A stretch of DNA of 64,000 nucleotides from Gallaecimonas xiamenensis 3-C-1 (GCF_000299915.1 NZ_AMRI01000018.1:1-64000), one strand, 5' to 3'; numbered from the stretch's first letter, positions 44,706-56,752 are shown. The notes: generated by a model not told the origin, from the sequence alone. A program made the numbers and translations.

Positions 44706-45464
44706 TTAGTGGCCCAATAGCTGGTTGACCCTGTCCAGATCGGCCTGGGTGTCGATACCGGCCGGCGGCAGCTGGCAGGCGTCGGCAACGATGATCCGTT
44801 CACCGTGCCACAGCACCCTGAGCTGCTCTAAGGATTCGAGCTGCTCTAGGGAGCTGATCGCCAGCTGGGTGTAGCGGCGCAAAAAGCCGGCCCGGTAGGC
44901 ATAGATCCCCAGATGGCGGCGCAGCAGGCCCCCTTCCAGCATGGGCCCCTGCCCCGCCAGCAGGCGGTTGCGCTGAGCCGGGATAGAGGCGCGGCTGAAG
45001 TAGAGGGCAAAACCCTGCTTGTCGGTCACCACCTTGACGGCGTTGGGGTTGACCGCCTCGGCCTCGTCTTCGATGGGGGTGGCCAGGGTGGCTACCGCCG
45101 CCTGTGGGTGGTCGGCCAGCAACTGGGCCACCTGGGCTATTACCGCCGGGGGCACCAGGGGCTCGTCTCCTTGGACGTTGACCACTATGGTGTCGTCAGC
45201 CAGGCCCAGTTTTTCGGCCACTTCCGCCAGGCGATCGGTGCCCGACTCGTGGTCGGCACGGGTCATCATCACCTGGCCCCCGGCGTCCTGGACCGCCTTT
45301 TGTATCCTGTCGTCGTCGGTGGCCACCCAGATCTGCTGGGCACCGGCGGCCTGGGCCTTATCCAGTACGTGCAGCACCATGGGCTTGCCCGCCACCGCCA
45401 GCAGCGGTTTGCCCGGCAGCCGGGTCGAGGCGTAGCGGGCCGGGATCACCACCAGGAAATTCAA
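44706..45464 (-). CDS. kdsB: CMP-KDO synthetase
   Basis: 3-deoxy-manno-octulosonate cytidylyltransferase, 252 aa, activating KDO with CTP for the lipopolysaccharide inner core. [17 protein letters not shown] is the nucleotide-binding N-terminus; [26 protein letters not shown] and [11 protein letters not shown] are typical of KdsB. The start overlaps the ycaR stop by 4 nt. Confidence 0.96.
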   Translation of the reverse strand: MNFLVVIPARYASTRLPGKPLLAVAGKPMVLHVLDKAQAAGAQQIWVATDDDRIQKAVQDAGGQVMMTRADHESGTDRLAEVAEKLGLADDTIVVNVQGDEPLVPPAVIAQVAQLLADHPQAAVATLATPIEDEAEAVNPNAVKVVTDKQGFALYFSRASIPAQRNRLLAGQGPMLEGGLLRRHLGIYAYRAGFLRRYTQLAISSLEQLESLEQLRVLWHGERIIVADACQLPPAGIDTQADLDRVNQLLGH

Positions 45465-45649
45465 GGCAGCACCTCGTCCAGGCTCAGCTTGCGGGCCTCA
45501 TCGGGCAGCATCACCGGGATGTCTCCACGAATGGGGTAGGCCAGCTTGTCAAAGCTGCAGCACAGTTCCTGTTTTTCCTCATCCAGCTTGAGTTTGCCTT
45601 TGCACAGGGGGCAGGCGAGGATGTCGAGCAATCGCTTATCAAAGGCCAT
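45461..45649 (-). CDS. ycaR: YcaR/Trm112-family protein
   Basis: A 62-aa Trm112-like protein. [25 protein letters not shown] has a CxxC pair and [16 protein letters not shown] is the conserved C-terminal part. It usually sits between lpxK and kdsB, as here. Its role is unclear; Trm112 proteins are small zinc-ribbon partners of methyltransferases. It overlaps lpxK by 11 nt. Confidence 0.9.
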   Translation of the reverse strand: MAFDKRLLDILACPLCKGKLKLDEEKQELCCSFDKLAYPIRGDIPVMLPDEARKLSLDEVLP

Positions 45650-46607
45650 GACGGCTCCTTAGGGTGTCCAATACGGCCTGGCGCAGATCCGGCGTAAAAG
45701 CCGCCTCTACCGGCACATAATACCAATGGTCGGCGGCAAAGGCCTGGCACTTGACCGCGTCTTTCTCGGTCATCACCAGGGGTCCCTCTACCCCCTTGAA
45801 ATCCTCCGGGCCAAAGCCGTGATGGTCGGCAAAGGCCAGGGTCTGCTTGAGCTTGAGGCCGCGCTGGCCGAGGCTGTCGAAAAACCGCCCCGGGTTGCCA
45901 ATACCGGCGGCAGCGCTTACCTCGTCCCCCAGCACTTGCCAGTCCAGGGGGGCGTCGTCTTTGACCCGGCGCGGCAGGCTTTGGGTCAGGCCCATGGCAA
46001 ACTGGCCGGCGGCCGCGTCCTTGCCGTTAACCACCACAAAGTCCACCCCGTCCAGGCGCCAGGGGCCTTCGCGCAGGGGCCCTGAGGGCAGCAGGTAGCC
46101 GTTACCCAGCAGGCGCTGGCCGTCCATCACCACGATTTCGATATCCCGTGCCAGGGCGTAATGCTGCAGGCCATCGTCGCAGATGATGACGTCCAGCTGG
46201 TGCTGGGCCAGCAGCAACTCGATAGCCGCCCGCCGGTCGCCACCCACCGCCATGGGCAGGCCGCTGCGTTTAACCAGCAGCCGCGCCTCGTCCCCTACCT
46301 GGGTGGCGGGGCTGTCTTCGGCTACCAGGGCCGGGAAGGGCCCCTTGGCGCCGTAGCCTCGGGCGATAAGGCCGGGCTTGAGGCCGGCCTGTTGCAGGTA
46401 TTCGGCCAGGGCCAGCACCACAGGGGTCTTGCCGTTGCCCCCCACCGACAGATTACCTACGACTATGACCGGCAGCGGCGGCCTATAGGCCTTTTTCAGG
46501 CCCTGGGCAAAAAGCTGGCGGCGCAGGGCGCTTATCAGCCAGAACAGGCCGGTCAGGGGCAGCAGCAGCCAGGCGCGCCAGCCGGCCCTTTGGTACCAAA
46601 AATCCAT
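45639..46607 (-). CDS. lpxK: tetraacyldisaccharide 4'-kinase
   Basis: LpxK phosphorylates the 4' position of the lipid A precursor at the inner membrane, 322 aa. An N-terminal membrane helix lies at about 12-27, and the P-loop is [12 protein letters not shown] (51-62). [20 protein letters not shown] carries the conserved Asp-Asp, and [11 protein letters not shown] is also typical. The ATG follows directly on the msbA stop codon. Confidence 0.95.
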   Translation of the reverse strand: MDFWYQRAGWRAWLLLPLTGLFWLISALRRQLFAQGLKKAYRPPLPVIVVGNLSVGGNGKTPVVLALAEYLQQAGLKPGLIARGYGAKGPFPALVAEDSPATQVGDEARLLVKRSGLPMAVGGDRRAAIELLLAQHQLDVIICDDGLQHYALARDIEIVVMDGQRLLGNGYLLPSGPLREGPWRLDGVDFVVVNGKDAAAGQFAMGLTQSLPRRVKDDAPLDWQVLGDEVSAAAGIGNPGRFFDSLGQRGLKLKQTLAFADHHGFGPEDFKGVEGPLVMTEKDAVKCQAFAADHWYYVPVEAAFTPDLRQAVLDTLRSRHGL

Positions 46608-48389
<1,782 letters not shown>

Positions 48390-48427
48390 GCTGTCAGCTC
48401 ATTGCAATCAAGGCCGCTAGTGTAGCC

Positions 48428-50482
48428 TTAGCGTTGTCCCACGCCAACCGCCTGGCCCTCCCACCAAAAGCGCTTAAGTCCCTGACAACCCTCAACTGAA
48501 CAAAAAAGCGCCCCTTGCTCACCAATAACCCAGGTTTGGGCCCCGCTCGCACGGTAACGGGCCAGTACCGGCGCCTTGGGAAAGCCAAAAGCATTACCCT
48601 TGCCGGTGGAGAAAACCGCCAGCTCGGGCTGCACCTGGCGGATGAAATCGGGGCTCGATGAACTCAAGGAGCCATGGTGGGGCACCGCCAGCCACTGGGC
48701 CCTTGGCCAGGGCCGGCGCCCCTCGCTGCGCCGGCTGATATCACCGGGCAGCAGCAGGCTGTGGCCGGCGATATGGGTAAAGAGCACGCAGGAATGGTCG
48801 TTATCCTCGCCCTTAAAGCCTGCCGGGGGCCACAGCAGCGCCACCGGCTCTGCCCCCCAATGGAGCGCTTGGCCGCCGATACAGGGCTCTTGGCCTGGGC
48901 CGCTTTGCCCGGCCAGTACCGGCACCTTAAAAGCGCTGGCACCGCCGCTGTGGTCAAGGTCGCTGTGGGACAGCACCATCAGCGCCAAGCTGCGGCTTGC
49001 CGCCAGATAGCGGGCACCGTCAAGGGCCCAGGGGCCGGGGCCGGTGTCTACCAGCAGCATCTGCCGGCCTTTGATAAGGGCGGTGGCACTGCCCTGCCCC
49101 ACATCCAAAAACCACACTCCCTGCGCCGTGGGCCTTAACAGCAAGGCCCCGGCCAGGGCCAGCGCCAACATGGCCCGGGCCAGGCGTCTTAAGGGCAGCG
49201 CCGCCACCGGTAACAGCAGCAACCACAGCAGCCAGGGCCCGGGCAGGCTGCCGTTGGTAAAGGCCAGCCCCCACAGCAAGGCGCCAAGGGCGCCATCGGC
49301 CAGCTGCCAAGCCAGGGGCAGCACCAAACCCAACAGCAGCAATGGCATCACCACCAGGCTGACCAGGGGCACTGCCACCAGGTTTGCCAGCAGGCCAAAG
49401 GCCGGCACTGTGCCAAACAGCCACCACTGCAAGGGCCACAGCAAGAGCCCCAAGCCCAGCTGCAACACCAGCAAAGCCCGCCAGCCCCGGCTGGGAAAGC
49501 GCCACAAGGCCAACAGGATAAGGCCCACGGCACTAAAGGACAGCCAAAGCCGGCTGTCGAGCAGCACCAAGGGGTCCAGGGTGCCAAAGAGGGCCAGTAA
49601 CCCCAGCCACAGGCGCCCGGCCATCACCGGCTGGCGCCACCCCAACCAAAGTACCCAGGCACTTAACGCCACCAGGGCCCGCAAGGTCGGCGGCGCCAGC
49701 CCCGACTGCCAAGCATAAAGACCGGCCATGGCCAGCCCCAACAGCCAGCCTAGGCGCCGGCCGTTTCCGGGCAACAGGTGGCCAAGCCAGAGCCCAAGGC
49801 CTGCTACCAGAGCCACATGCAAACCGGAGATAGCCAGCAGGTGGGCGGTGCCACTGCCTTGCAGCAGGGCCCGTTGCGGTTCACTGATGGCACGCCTGTC
49901 GCCGGTCAGCAAGGCCAACATCAGGCCCTGGTGGCGAAAGTCCGCCAAACGTTCCCCAAGGTATTGGTGCCAGCGGCGCTGCCAACTGGCCTGTCCCTCA
50001 ACGCTGTCCAGACGGCGCACGTAGCCGGTCCAGGCGATCCCCATGGCAGCATCGCGGCGGGCCTGGGCCCTGCTGCCGGGGTTAAGGCGGTGATGCAGGG
50101 GTTTGAGACGCACCTGGGCGCGAAAGCGCTGGCCAGGCTCGGGGCGCTCCTCCTCGGCGTACCAGCCAAGGCGCGCTTTGACCGGCGCCAGCGCCTTGTC
50201 ATCAAGTTCCTCAATTGCTACATAAAGTGCTGACTCGGCTGCCAGAACCCGCGCTTCTATGCTATGGTCCTGTGCAAGCAACGGCGGCGCCGGTGTCAGG
50301 CTGCCCCACAGACAGCTGTAGCACAGCCCTACCAGAAAAACCGCCAGACGTTGCCACCCCAACCACAACAGCAGCAGCGCCAGGCCACAGAGCAGCGCCG
50401 TGGTACCTGTGGTTGGCAGCTGTTCCCAGAGAAAAGGGGTCACCAGGCCCAAAAGCCAGGTCAGTAAAGGCAAAACGTGCAT
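48428..50482 (-). CDS. comEC: ComEC/Rec2 DNA uptake channel
   Basis: Inner-membrane channel for transforming DNA, 684 aa. An N-terminal OB-like region (about 60-150) is followed by the polytopic competence domain with GSGTAHLLAISGLHVALVAGLG. The C-terminal metallo-beta-lactamase domain has LDVGQGSATALI and SHSDLDHSGG. It is somewhat shorter than Bacillus ComEC (776 aa) but has all domains. Natural competence would also need type IV pilus genes, which are not in the window. Confidence 0.9.
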   Translation of the reverse strand: MHVLPLLTWLLGLVTPFLWEQLPTTGTTALLCGLALLLLWLGWQRLAVFLVGLCYSCLWGSLTPAPPLLAQDHSIEARVLAAESALYVAIEELDDKALAPVKARLGWYAEEERPEPGQRFRAQVRLKPLHHRLNPGSRAQARRDAAMGIAWTGYVRRLDSVEGQASWQRRWHQYLGERLADFRHQGLMLALLTGDRRAISEPQRALLQGSGTAHLLAISGLHVALVAGLGLWLGHLLPGNGRRLGWLLGLAMAGLYAWQSGLAPPTLRALVALSAWVLWLGWRQPVMAGRLWLGLLALFGTLDPLVLLDSRLWLSFSAVGLILLALWRFPSRGWRALLVLQLGLGLLLWPLQWWLFGTVPAFGLLANLVAVPLVSLVVMPLLLLGLVLPLAWQLADGALGALLWGLAFTNGSLPGPWLLWLLLLPVAALPLRRLARAMLALALAGALLLRPTAQGVWFLDVGQGSATALIKGRQMLLVDTGPGPWALDGARYLAASRSLALMVLSHSDLDHSGGASAFKVPVLAGQSGPGQEPCIGGQALHWGAEPVALLWPPAGFKGEDNDHSCVLFTHIAGHSLLLPGDISRRSEGRRPWPRAQWLAVPHHGSLSSSSPDFIRQVQPELAVFSTGKGNAFGFPKAPVLARYRASGAQTWVIGEQGALFCSVEGCQGLKRFWWEGQAVGVGQR

Positions 50483-50518
50483 CCCTTATGTGGTTTCCTG
50501 GAGTGAATAAACGTTCCC

Positions 50519-51028
50519 ATGCCTAAGAAAACAATAAAGCGGTTCATGCCGGATCACACCAAGATCCGCAACCACAAGCACCTGAAGATCTTCGGAAGTC
50601 TGGTGCACGAACCCAACCTGTGGTGCCTCAACCGCCGCAGCGCCGCCGGTGCTTTTGCCGTCGGCCTCTTTTGTGCCTTTATCCCCATCCCCTTCCAGAT
50701 GCTGCTGGCTGCCGGTATGGCCATCATGTTCAGGGTCAACCTGCCCCTGTCGGTTGCCCTGGTCTGGCTGACCAACCCCATTACCATGCCCCCCATCTTT
50801 TACGCCGTGTACCGGGTCGGTGCCTGGCTGCTGGGCAATCCACCCCGCCATTTTGCCTTCGAGGCCAGTTGGGACTGGTTGGTGCAAAGCCTCGAGTCGG
50901 TAGGGCCGGCTTTTATGCTGGGCTGTATCGTCTGCGCTCTGACTGCCGCCTTGGTGGGCTACTTTGGTATTTCCTGGCTATGGCGCTACTCGGTGGCCCG
51001 CAGTTGGCAAAAGCGCAAAGAGCGTTAA
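50519..51028 (+). CDS. DUF2062 membrane protein
   Basis: A 169-aa membrane protein of the DUF2062 group. NRRSAAGAFAVGLFCAFIPIPFQMLLAAGMAIMFRVNLP and LVWLTNPITMPPIFY are typical, and two further hydrophobic helices lie near the C-terminus, which ends in a basic tail. Function unknown. It starts 36 nt from the divergent comEC start and ends in its own terminator. Confidence 0.85.
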   Translation: MPKKTIKRFMPDHTKIRNHKHLKIFGSLVHEPNLWCLNRRSAAGAFAVGLFCAFIPIPFQMLLAAGMAIMFRVNLPLSVALVWLTNPITMPPIFYAVYRVGAWLLGNPPRHFAFEASWDWLVQSLESVGPAFMLGCIVCALTAALVGYFGISWLWRYSVARSWQKRKER

Positions 51029-51058
51029 AAAAAGCCCCATCCGAAGATGGGGCTTTTT
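51029..51058. terminator. terminator between the DUF2062 gene and lolE
   Basis: AAAAAGCCCCATC (51029-51041) pairs with GATGGGGCTTTTT (51046-51058) over CGAA. It is symmetric and can serve both convergent transcripts. Confidence 0.87.
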
Positions 51059-51077
51059 ATTGGCCTGTCTGCCAAGC

Positions 51078-52310
51078 TTAGCCGCCCGACAGCACCCTTG
51101 CCGGTTGTAGCCTGGCGGCGTGGAGCGCCGGGTATAGGGTTGCGGCCAGGGCCACCAGCAGCGCCAACAGCGCCGTGACCAGGGCGTCGGCCAGGTGGAC
51201 TTGGGTGGGCAGGGTGTCGGTGAAATAAATATCCCCGGCCAGCACTGTGCTGCCGGTCAGCTGTTCCCACCCGCTCACCAGGGTCGGCAGCGCCATGGCC
51301 AGCAGCAGACCAAGACCTGTCCCCAGCACCACCCCAAGGCCGCCCAGCATGCCGCCGCGCCACAAGAAGAGGCCGGTGATGGTGCTTTGGCGAGCCCCCA
51401 GGCTCCTGAGCATGGCGATTTGCGGCGCTTCCTCGCGCACCGTCACCATCAACAGGGAAATGATATTGAAGCTGGCCACCAGCATGATAAGGCCCACCAC
51501 CAGGTAGATGATCACCCTGACCATCTGGATATCCTGGTAGAGGTGGCCCTGGGTGCGGGTCCAATTGTCCATGTACAGGCCTTCGTGGGCCCGGTAACCC
51601 ACATCCCTTGCCACCTGGTCGGCGGCAAAGACGTCCCGCACTTTCAGGCGCAGGCCTTCGGGGCGCTGCATTTCCTTCCAGCCGTTGGCGGTGGCGATGG
51701 GCAGGTAGGCCAGGCTGTAATCCAGCTGTCCCCCCACCTTCACCACCCCCACCAGGGTCAGGCGATGGCGGCGCGGCGTTGAAAGGCCGCCGGTGCCTGG
51801 TGGTGCCACCAGTATGCTCAGCTCCTGGCCCACCTTGACCTTGAGCTTGTCGGCCAGGGCCTGGCCGAGGATAAGGCTGTTGGGGTTGGCCTCGAAATCA
51901 CGGGTCATCTCGGCAGAGATAAGCCGGCCTATGCCCGACACCTGCTTTTCCTTTTCCAGGTCGATGCCTCGCAAGGCCAGGGCATTGAGGTGTTCGCCGC
52001 TGACCGCCAGGGCATTGATGTTGCGAAAGGGCGCCACCGCCAACACCTGGGCATTGGACTCGGCCAGGCTGGTGAGGCTCTTGGGCCTTTTCAGTTCCCC
52101 TTTGACGGCGATCAGTTCCACCTGGGGCACCAGGGACAAAAAGCGCTCGGTCAGCACCTTTTGAAAACCGTTCATCACGCTCAGCACCAGTACCAACACC
52201 AGGCAGCCCAGGGCCACACCGCTGACGGCGGCAATACGCAAGAAACGTTGCAGGCGGTTGAGGTGGCCCTGGCGGAACTGCCGCCAGGCCAGATGCAGAC
52301 TCAGGCTCAT
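51078..52310 (-). CDS. lolE: lipoprotein-release ABC permease LolE
   Basis: Inner-membrane subunit of the LolCDE complex that releases lipoproteins to LolA, 410 aa. It has four TM helices (one N-terminal, three C-terminal) with a large periplasmic domain, and the start AWRQFRQGHLNRLQRFLRIAAVSGVALG. The LolC/LolE distinction is by gene order (third in the operon) and length. The ATG overlaps the lolD stop by 4 nt. Confidence 0.9.
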   Translation of the reverse strand: MSLSLHLAWRQFRQGHLNRLQRFLRIAAVSGVALGCLVLVLVLSVMNGFQKVLTERFLSLVPQVELIAVKGELKRPKSLTSLAESNAQVLAVAPFRNINALAVSGEHLNALALRGIDLEKEKQVSGIGRLISAEMTRDFEANPNSLILGQALADKLKVKVGQELSILVAPPGTGGLSTPRRHRLTLVGVVKVGGQLDYSLAYLPIATANGWKEMQRPEGLRLKVRDVFAADQVARDVGYRAHEGLYMDNWTRTQGHLYQDIQMVRVIIYLVVGLIMLVASFNIISLLMVTVREEAPQIAMLRSLGARQSTITGLFLWRGGMLGGLGVVLGTGLGLLLAMALPTLVSGWEQLTGSTVLAGDIYFTDTLPTQVHLADALVTALLALLVALAATLYPALHAARLQPARVLSGG

Positions 52311-52975
52311 GCTTCCTGCAAGACTCCCTTTTTAAGGGCCAACACCCGCTTCATCTTGGCGGCCAGGCCCCTATCGTGGGTCACCACCACAAAGGCGGTG
52401 CCAAACTCCTGGTTCAGCTCCTGCATCAGCTGGTAGACCTGCTCGCCGCTGGCCTCGTCCAGGTTGCCGGTGGGTTCGTCGGCCAATACCAGGCGAGGGG
52501 AATTGACCAGGGCCCTGGCCATGGCCACCCGCTGGCGCTCACCGCCAGACAGGGCCGAGGGCCTGTGATTAAGGCGGTGGCTGAGCCCTACCCTATCCAG
52601 CAGCATCCGGGCCCGCTCGTTGGCCTTGGCCGGGCTTTCCCCGTGGATAAGGGCCGGCATGGCGGCATTTTCCAGGGCGGAAAATTCCGGTAGCAGGTGG
52701 TGGAACTGGTAGACAAACCCCAGGCTCTGGTTGCGAAAGCGGCAGCGGCTTTCCTCGTCCCAGGCCAGCATGTCCTGGCCTTCGAACTGCAACTGGCCGC
52801 TGCTGGGCTGGTCCAGGGTGCCCATCAGGTGCAACAGGGTGCTTTTACCCGACCCGGACGAGCCGACGATAGCCAGGGTTTCGCCGGGCTCTACGGTCAG
52901 GTTCACCCCACCCAGCACGGCGGTTTCCATGCCTTCGTCCTGGTAGATTTTGGTCAGTTGATGACAACGCAGCAC
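52307..52975 (-). CDS. lolD: lipoprotein-release ATPase LolD
   Basis: ATPase of LolCDE, 222 aa. Walker A is GSSGSGKS at 38-45, the Q-loop [18 protein letters not shown] contains the LolD-type hydrophobic contact, the signature is [15 protein letters not shown] and Walker B is [12 protein letters not shown]. It starts with GTG, with GAGGA 7 nt upstream. Confidence 0.95.
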   Translation of the reverse strand: MLRCHQLTKIYQDEGMETAVLGGVNLTVEPGETLAIVGSSGSGKSTLLHLMGTLDQPSSGQLQFEGQDMLAWDEESRCRFRNQSLGFVYQFHHLLPEFSALENAAMPALIHGESPAKANERARMLLDRVGLSHRLNHRPSALSGGERQRVAMARALVNSPRLVLADEPTGNLDEASGEQVYQLMQELNQEFGTAFVVVTHDRGLAAKMKRVLALKKGVLQEA

Positions 52976-53006
52976 TGTGGTTCCTCGTTGTGGCCCAAAG
53001 GCCTTA

Positions 53007-54200
53007 TTAATCGCGTTCCGTCAGCACGACGGCCGGGTCGATACGGCTGGCCCTATGGGCCGGAGCCAGGGTCGCCAGGGCACAGATCAAGATGACAAAG
53101 GCACCGATGACGCCCATCTGTACCGGGTCACGCACCACCGGCAGCCCCTGGGGCCCATAGCCCCAGGCCACCCCGCCCAAGCCAATCACGTCCAGCACCA
53201 GGTTCAGGTGTTCGGTCAGCAAAAAGCCCAGGGACAGGCCAAGGGCCGAGCCCAGCAGGCCGGTGCCTATTCCTTGGGCCACAAAGATGCGCTTGAGGGC
53301 CTTGGGGGTCATGCCAAGGCCGGCCAGCACGGCGATGTCCCGGCGTTTGTCCGACACCAGCATGGCCAGGGCCGCCAGGATATTAAAGGCCGCCACGGCG
53401 ATGATCAGTACCAGCAAGGTGGACATGGTGCGTTTTTCCTGGGCCACGGCGGCAAAAAAGTCCCCGTAGCGGGAGCGCCAATCCCAGAGCTGTTCACCCT
53501 TGGCGGCCAGGCGTTCAAAGGTCTGCACTGCAAAGGGGTCCTTGAGGGTGACCCTGAGCTTGTTCACCTCTTCCGGGCTCTGGCCATAAAGGCGGCGAAG
53601 GTCGCTGTAATGGGTGATGGCCAGCACGTCGTTCAGTTCAGAGGCCAGATCCACCACCGCCACCACGGTGAACTGGCGCTGGGCCGGCAGCCGGCCAAGG
53701 GGGGTATAGAGGCTGCGCCCCGGCAGGTAAAGGCGCACCACGTCGCCGACCAGCAGGTCCAGCTTGCGGGCCAGGCCGGCCCCCAATACCAGTTCGTACT
53801 GGCCAGCCCGGGGGGCCCTTGCCAAGTCAGGGAGATCGGTGCCTGGCCACCAGCCTTGCAACCAACCTCCTTGCAGGCCGTTCTGGCTTTGCAGCATCAC
53901 TTCCCCGTCCACATAGGGAAAGGCGGCCTTGACCTCAGGGCTTTGGCCCAACTGGGCCGCCCTTTGCTGCCAGTCGGCAAAGCCCTGGTCCTGGCTCAGC
54001 ACCAGGTGCGGCACCCTGTCCAGTAGCCGGGTCTTGAGCTGGCTTTCGAAACCGTTCATCACGCTCAACACCACCATCAGCACCATGACCCCCAGGGTCA
54101 CGCCGAACAGGGCAAAGAGGTTAACGAAATTGGCAAAGCCGCCACGTTGGCCGCGCAGCAGGTAGCGGGTGGCGATGAAGAGCGAGGCTGGTCGGAACAT
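53007..54200 (-). CDS. lolC: lipoprotein-release ABC permease LolC
   Basis: First gene of lolCDE, 397 aa against 399 in E. coli. RPASLFIATRYLLRGQRGGFANFVN and LFGVTLGVMVLMVVLSVMNGFESQL are the usual N-terminus and first helix. The three C-terminal helices are in place. In E. coli the LolC periplasmic hook recruits LolA. The ribosome-binding site is weak. Confidence 0.9.
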   Translation of the reverse strand: MFRPASLFIATRYLLRGQRGGFANFVNLFALFGVTLGVMVLMVVLSVMNGFESQLKTRLLDRVPHLVLSQDQGFADWQQRAAQLGQSPEVKAAFPYVDGEVMLQSQNGLQGGWLQGWWPGTDLPDLARAPRAGQYELVLGAGLARKLDLLVGDVVRLYLPGRSLYTPLGRLPAQRQFTVVAVVDLASELNDVLAITHYSDLRRLYGQSPEEVNKLRVTLKDPFAVQTFERLAAKGEQLWDWRSRYGDFFAAVAQEKRTMSTLLVLIIAVAAFNILAALAMLVSDKRRDIAVLAGLGMTPKALKRIFVAQGIGTGLLGSALGLSLGFLLTEHLNLVLDVIGLGGVAWGYGPQGLPVVRDPVQMGVIGAFVILICALATLAPAHRASRIDPAVVLTERD

Positions 54201-54278
54201 CCCGTTATTAGAGGTTTTATTTGTTAAGGAAGTCAGGGGATAATACGGGACTTATTTCTGGATGAACAGCAAGGCGCC

Positions 54279-54824
54279 ATGGCCGACCGTCTTTTCGATG
54301 ACTACTTCAGTGTCCATTTGGCCTGTGATGTCCATTTGGACTGGCTGGCGGACGCCACCTTGCCGGACGCAGAAGCCCTGGCCGGGGAACAGCCGGCCCT
54401 CAAGCGCCAGCTCGACGCTCTGGCAGAGCAGGAACAGTTGCTCTGGGCCGAGGTCAAAGACGATCGCCAAGGCCCCCTGGCCAGGCTCATTGAGCTGTTT
54501 GGCCAGAAGCTGACCCTGGTGGCCGACCAGGTGCTGAGCGATCAGCTGGGGGCCACCGACTGGCACCAGACGGTGCATTTTAGCGCCGGTGGTTTTTCGG
54601 TGGCCAAGGCCCTGTGCCAGGGCAACCAATGCAAGGTCAGCCTGCGTTTGCCTGTGGGTCTGGTGCAGGGCTATGCCCGCCTCGACGCCCAGGACCAGGA
54701 ACTGGCCTATTTTCATTTCGTCAGCCTGCTGGAGCCGGACCGGGAACGCCTGGTACGCCTGGCACTGCAAACCCAAAGCGATCAACTGCGCGCTCGCCGC
54801 GAGCGCCTCGAGGAGAAGTCATAA
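54279..54824 (+). CDS. PilZ-like protein, function unknown
   Basis: A 181-aa soluble protein. The first part (FDDYFSVHLACDVHLDWL...) and the C-terminal half, with HFSAGGFSVA and YFHFVSLLEPDRERLVRLALQTQ, resemble the beta-barrel and last helix of PilZ domains. The c-di-GMP motif RxxxR that would precede it is not seen, so c-di-GMP binding is doubtful. A similar PilZ-type gene next to lolC is known to me from Shewanella-like genomes. It ends directly before the aguA GTG, so the two are probably cotranscribed. Confidence 0.5.
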   Translation: MADRLFDDYFSVHLACDVHLDWLADATLPDAEALAGEQPALKRQLDALAEQEQLLWAEVKDDRQGPLARLIELFGQKLTLVADQVLSDQLGATDWHQTVHFSAGGFSVAKALCQGNQCKVSLRLPVGLVQGYARLDAQDQELAYFHFVSLLEPDRERLVRLALQTQSDQLRARRERLEEKS

Positions 54825-55874
54825 GTGCAACGTCTGCTTGCTGAATGGGAAGGCCTGGATGGGGTTCTGCTCACCTGGCCCCACAAAAACACCGACTGGG
54901 ACCACATGCTGGACGAAGTCCTGCCGTTGTATGAAGCCCTGGCCTATGTGATCAGCGACTACGCCGATGTGCTTATCGCCGCCCCCGAAGACGAAGTCGA
55001 CAACATCAAAGCGCGGCTGCTGGCCCTTGGCATCAGCGACGACGCCTTTATGGTCTACGGCGTGGCCAGCAACGACACCTGGGCCCGTGACCACGGCCCG
55101 CTGACGGTGGAAACCCCCGAAGGCCTCAAGCTGCTGGACTACAGCTTTACCGGCTGGGGCAACAAGTTTGACGCGACCCTGGATAACCAAATCACCCAGC
55201 GCCTTTTTGAGCTGGGCGCCTTCGCGGTGCCGGTTGAGAAAAAAGATCTGGTGCTTGAAGGCGGCGGTATCGAGTTCGACGGTGACCGCACCCTGCTGGC
55301 CACCAGCGAGTGTTTGCTCAACCCCAACCGCAACCCCCATCTGACCAAAGAACAGATTGAAGCCCAGCTCAAGGCCGATTTTGGCGCCGAGAAAATAAAC
55401 TGGCTCAACCACGGTTACCTGGCCGGTGACGACACCGACAGCCATATCGACACCCTGGCGCGGCTGTGCCCCAATAACGTCATCGCCTACGTTAAATGTG
55501 ACGACGAGCAAGACGAGCACTTCGAGGCCTTCCAGAAGATGGAAGCCGAGCTTGCGGCCATGACCGACGCCGACGGCAAGCCCTACAAGCTGGTGCCCCT
55601 GCCCTGGCCCTTCGAAGTCTATGACGACGAAGGCCAGCGCCTGCCGGCCACCTATGCCAACTTCTTGATTTGTAACGGCGCCGTGCTGGTCCCCGTCTAC
55701 AACGACGACAGGGACAACGAAGCCCTGGCGGCCATCAGTGAAGCCTTCCCGGGCTTTGACGTGGTGGGCCTGAACTGCCTGCCCCTTATCAAGCAACACG
55801 GCAGCCTGCACTGCGTGACCATGCAGCTGCCCCAGGGCACCCTTAGCCTGCTGCCCCCCGGAGCGGAACTATGA
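54825..55874 (+). CDS. aguA: agmatine deiminase
   Basis: Agmatine deiminase of the guanidino-group-modifying family, 349 aa, giving N-carbamoylputrescine and ammonia. NDTWARDHGPLTVE, VLEGGGIEFDGDRTLLATSECLLNPNRNP and the catalytic Cys330 in HGSLHCVTMQLP are diagnostic. The start is GTG immediately after the previous stop codon. It overlaps aguB by 4 nt, so the two steps of putrescine synthesis are coupled. Confidence 0.94.
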   Translation: MQRLLAEWEGLDGVLLTWPHKNTDWDHMLDEVLPLYEALAYVISDYADVLIAAPEDEVDNIKARLLALGISDDAFMVYGVASNDTWARDHGPLTVETPEGLKLLDYSFTGWGNKFDATLDNQITQRLFELGAFAVPVEKKDLVLEGGGIEFDGDRTLLATSECLLNPNRNPHLTKEQIEAQLKADFGAEKINWLNHGYLAGDDTDSHIDTLARLCPNNVIAYVKCDDEQDEHFEAFQKMEAELAAMTDADGKPYKLVPLPWPFEVYDDEGQRLPATYANFLICNGAVLVPVYNDDRDNEALAAISEAFPGFDVVGLNCLPLIKQHGSLHCVTMQLPQGTLSLLPPGAEL

Positions 55875-56752
55875 GCATCATCAACGTCGGCCTGGTGCAG
55901 CACGCCTGCACTGGCAATCTGGAAGACAACCTGGCCAAATCCATCGAAGGCATTCGTGACGCCGCCGAGAACGGCGCCCAGTTGGTGGTGCTGCAAGAGC
56001 TGCACCGCAGCCTCTATTTTTGCCAGGTAGAAGACACCGACCTTTTTGACTTGGCTGAAGCCATCCCCGGCCCCAGCACCGAGCTGTTTGGGGAACTGGC
56101 CAAAGAACTGGGCATCGTCATTGTCACCAGCCTCTTTGAGCGCCGCGCCCCCGGCATCTACCACAACACCGCCGTGGTGCTGGAAAAGGACGGCTCCATC
56201 GCCGGTAAATACCGCAAGATGCACATTCCCGACGACCCGGGCTTTTACGAGAAGTTTTACTTCACCCCCGGCGATCTGGGCTTTGAGCCCATCCAGACCT
56301 CGGTAGGAAAACTCGGCATCCTGGTGTGCTGGGACCAGTGGTTCCCGGAAGCGGCCCGGCTGATGGCCATGAGCGGCGCCGAGCTGCTCATCTATCCCAC
56401 CGCCATCGGCTGGAACCCTGCCGACGACCAAGCCGAGCAGGACCGCCAGCGCAATGCCTGGGTCACCATCCAGCGGGCCCACGCCATCGCCAACGGCGTG
56501 CCTGTGGTGTCGGTAAACCGGGTTGGCCATGAGTCTGATCCGGCCGGTGGCCCCGGCACCGAATTCTGGGGCACCAGCTTTGTGGCCGGCCCCCAGGGGG
56601 AGTTCCTGTTCGAAGCGGACACCGAGTCGGAACTGAGCGTGGTGGTACCGGTGGACCTGGCACGGAGCGAGTCGGTGCGGCGCTGGTGGCCCTACCTTCG
56701 CGACCGCCGTATTGACCACTACGGGGATCTGCTGAAGATCTACCGCGATTGA
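55871..56752 (+). CDS. aguB: N-carbamoylputrescine amidase
   Basis: Nitrilase-fold amidase of 293 aa converting N-carbamoylputrescine to putrescine, CO2 and ammonia. The catalytic triad is Glu43 in LQELHRSLYF, Lys116 in KYRKMHIPDD and Cys153 in LVCWDQWFPEA. It is followed by a GC-rich hairpin. Confidence 0.95.
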   Translation: MSIINVGLVQHACTGNLEDNLAKSIEGIRDAAENGAQLVVLQELHRSLYFCQVEDTDLFDLAEAIPGPSTELFGELAKELGIVIVTSLFERRAPGIYHNTAVVLEKDGSIAGKYRKMHIPDDPGFYEKFYFTPGDLGFEPIQTSVGKLGILVCWDQWFPEAARLMAMSGAELLIYPTAIGWNPADDQAEQDRQRNAWVTIQRAHAIANGVPVVSVNRVGHESDPAGGPGTEFWGTSFVAGPQGEFLFEADTESELSVVVPVDLARSESVRRWWPYLRDRRIDHYGDLLKIYRD

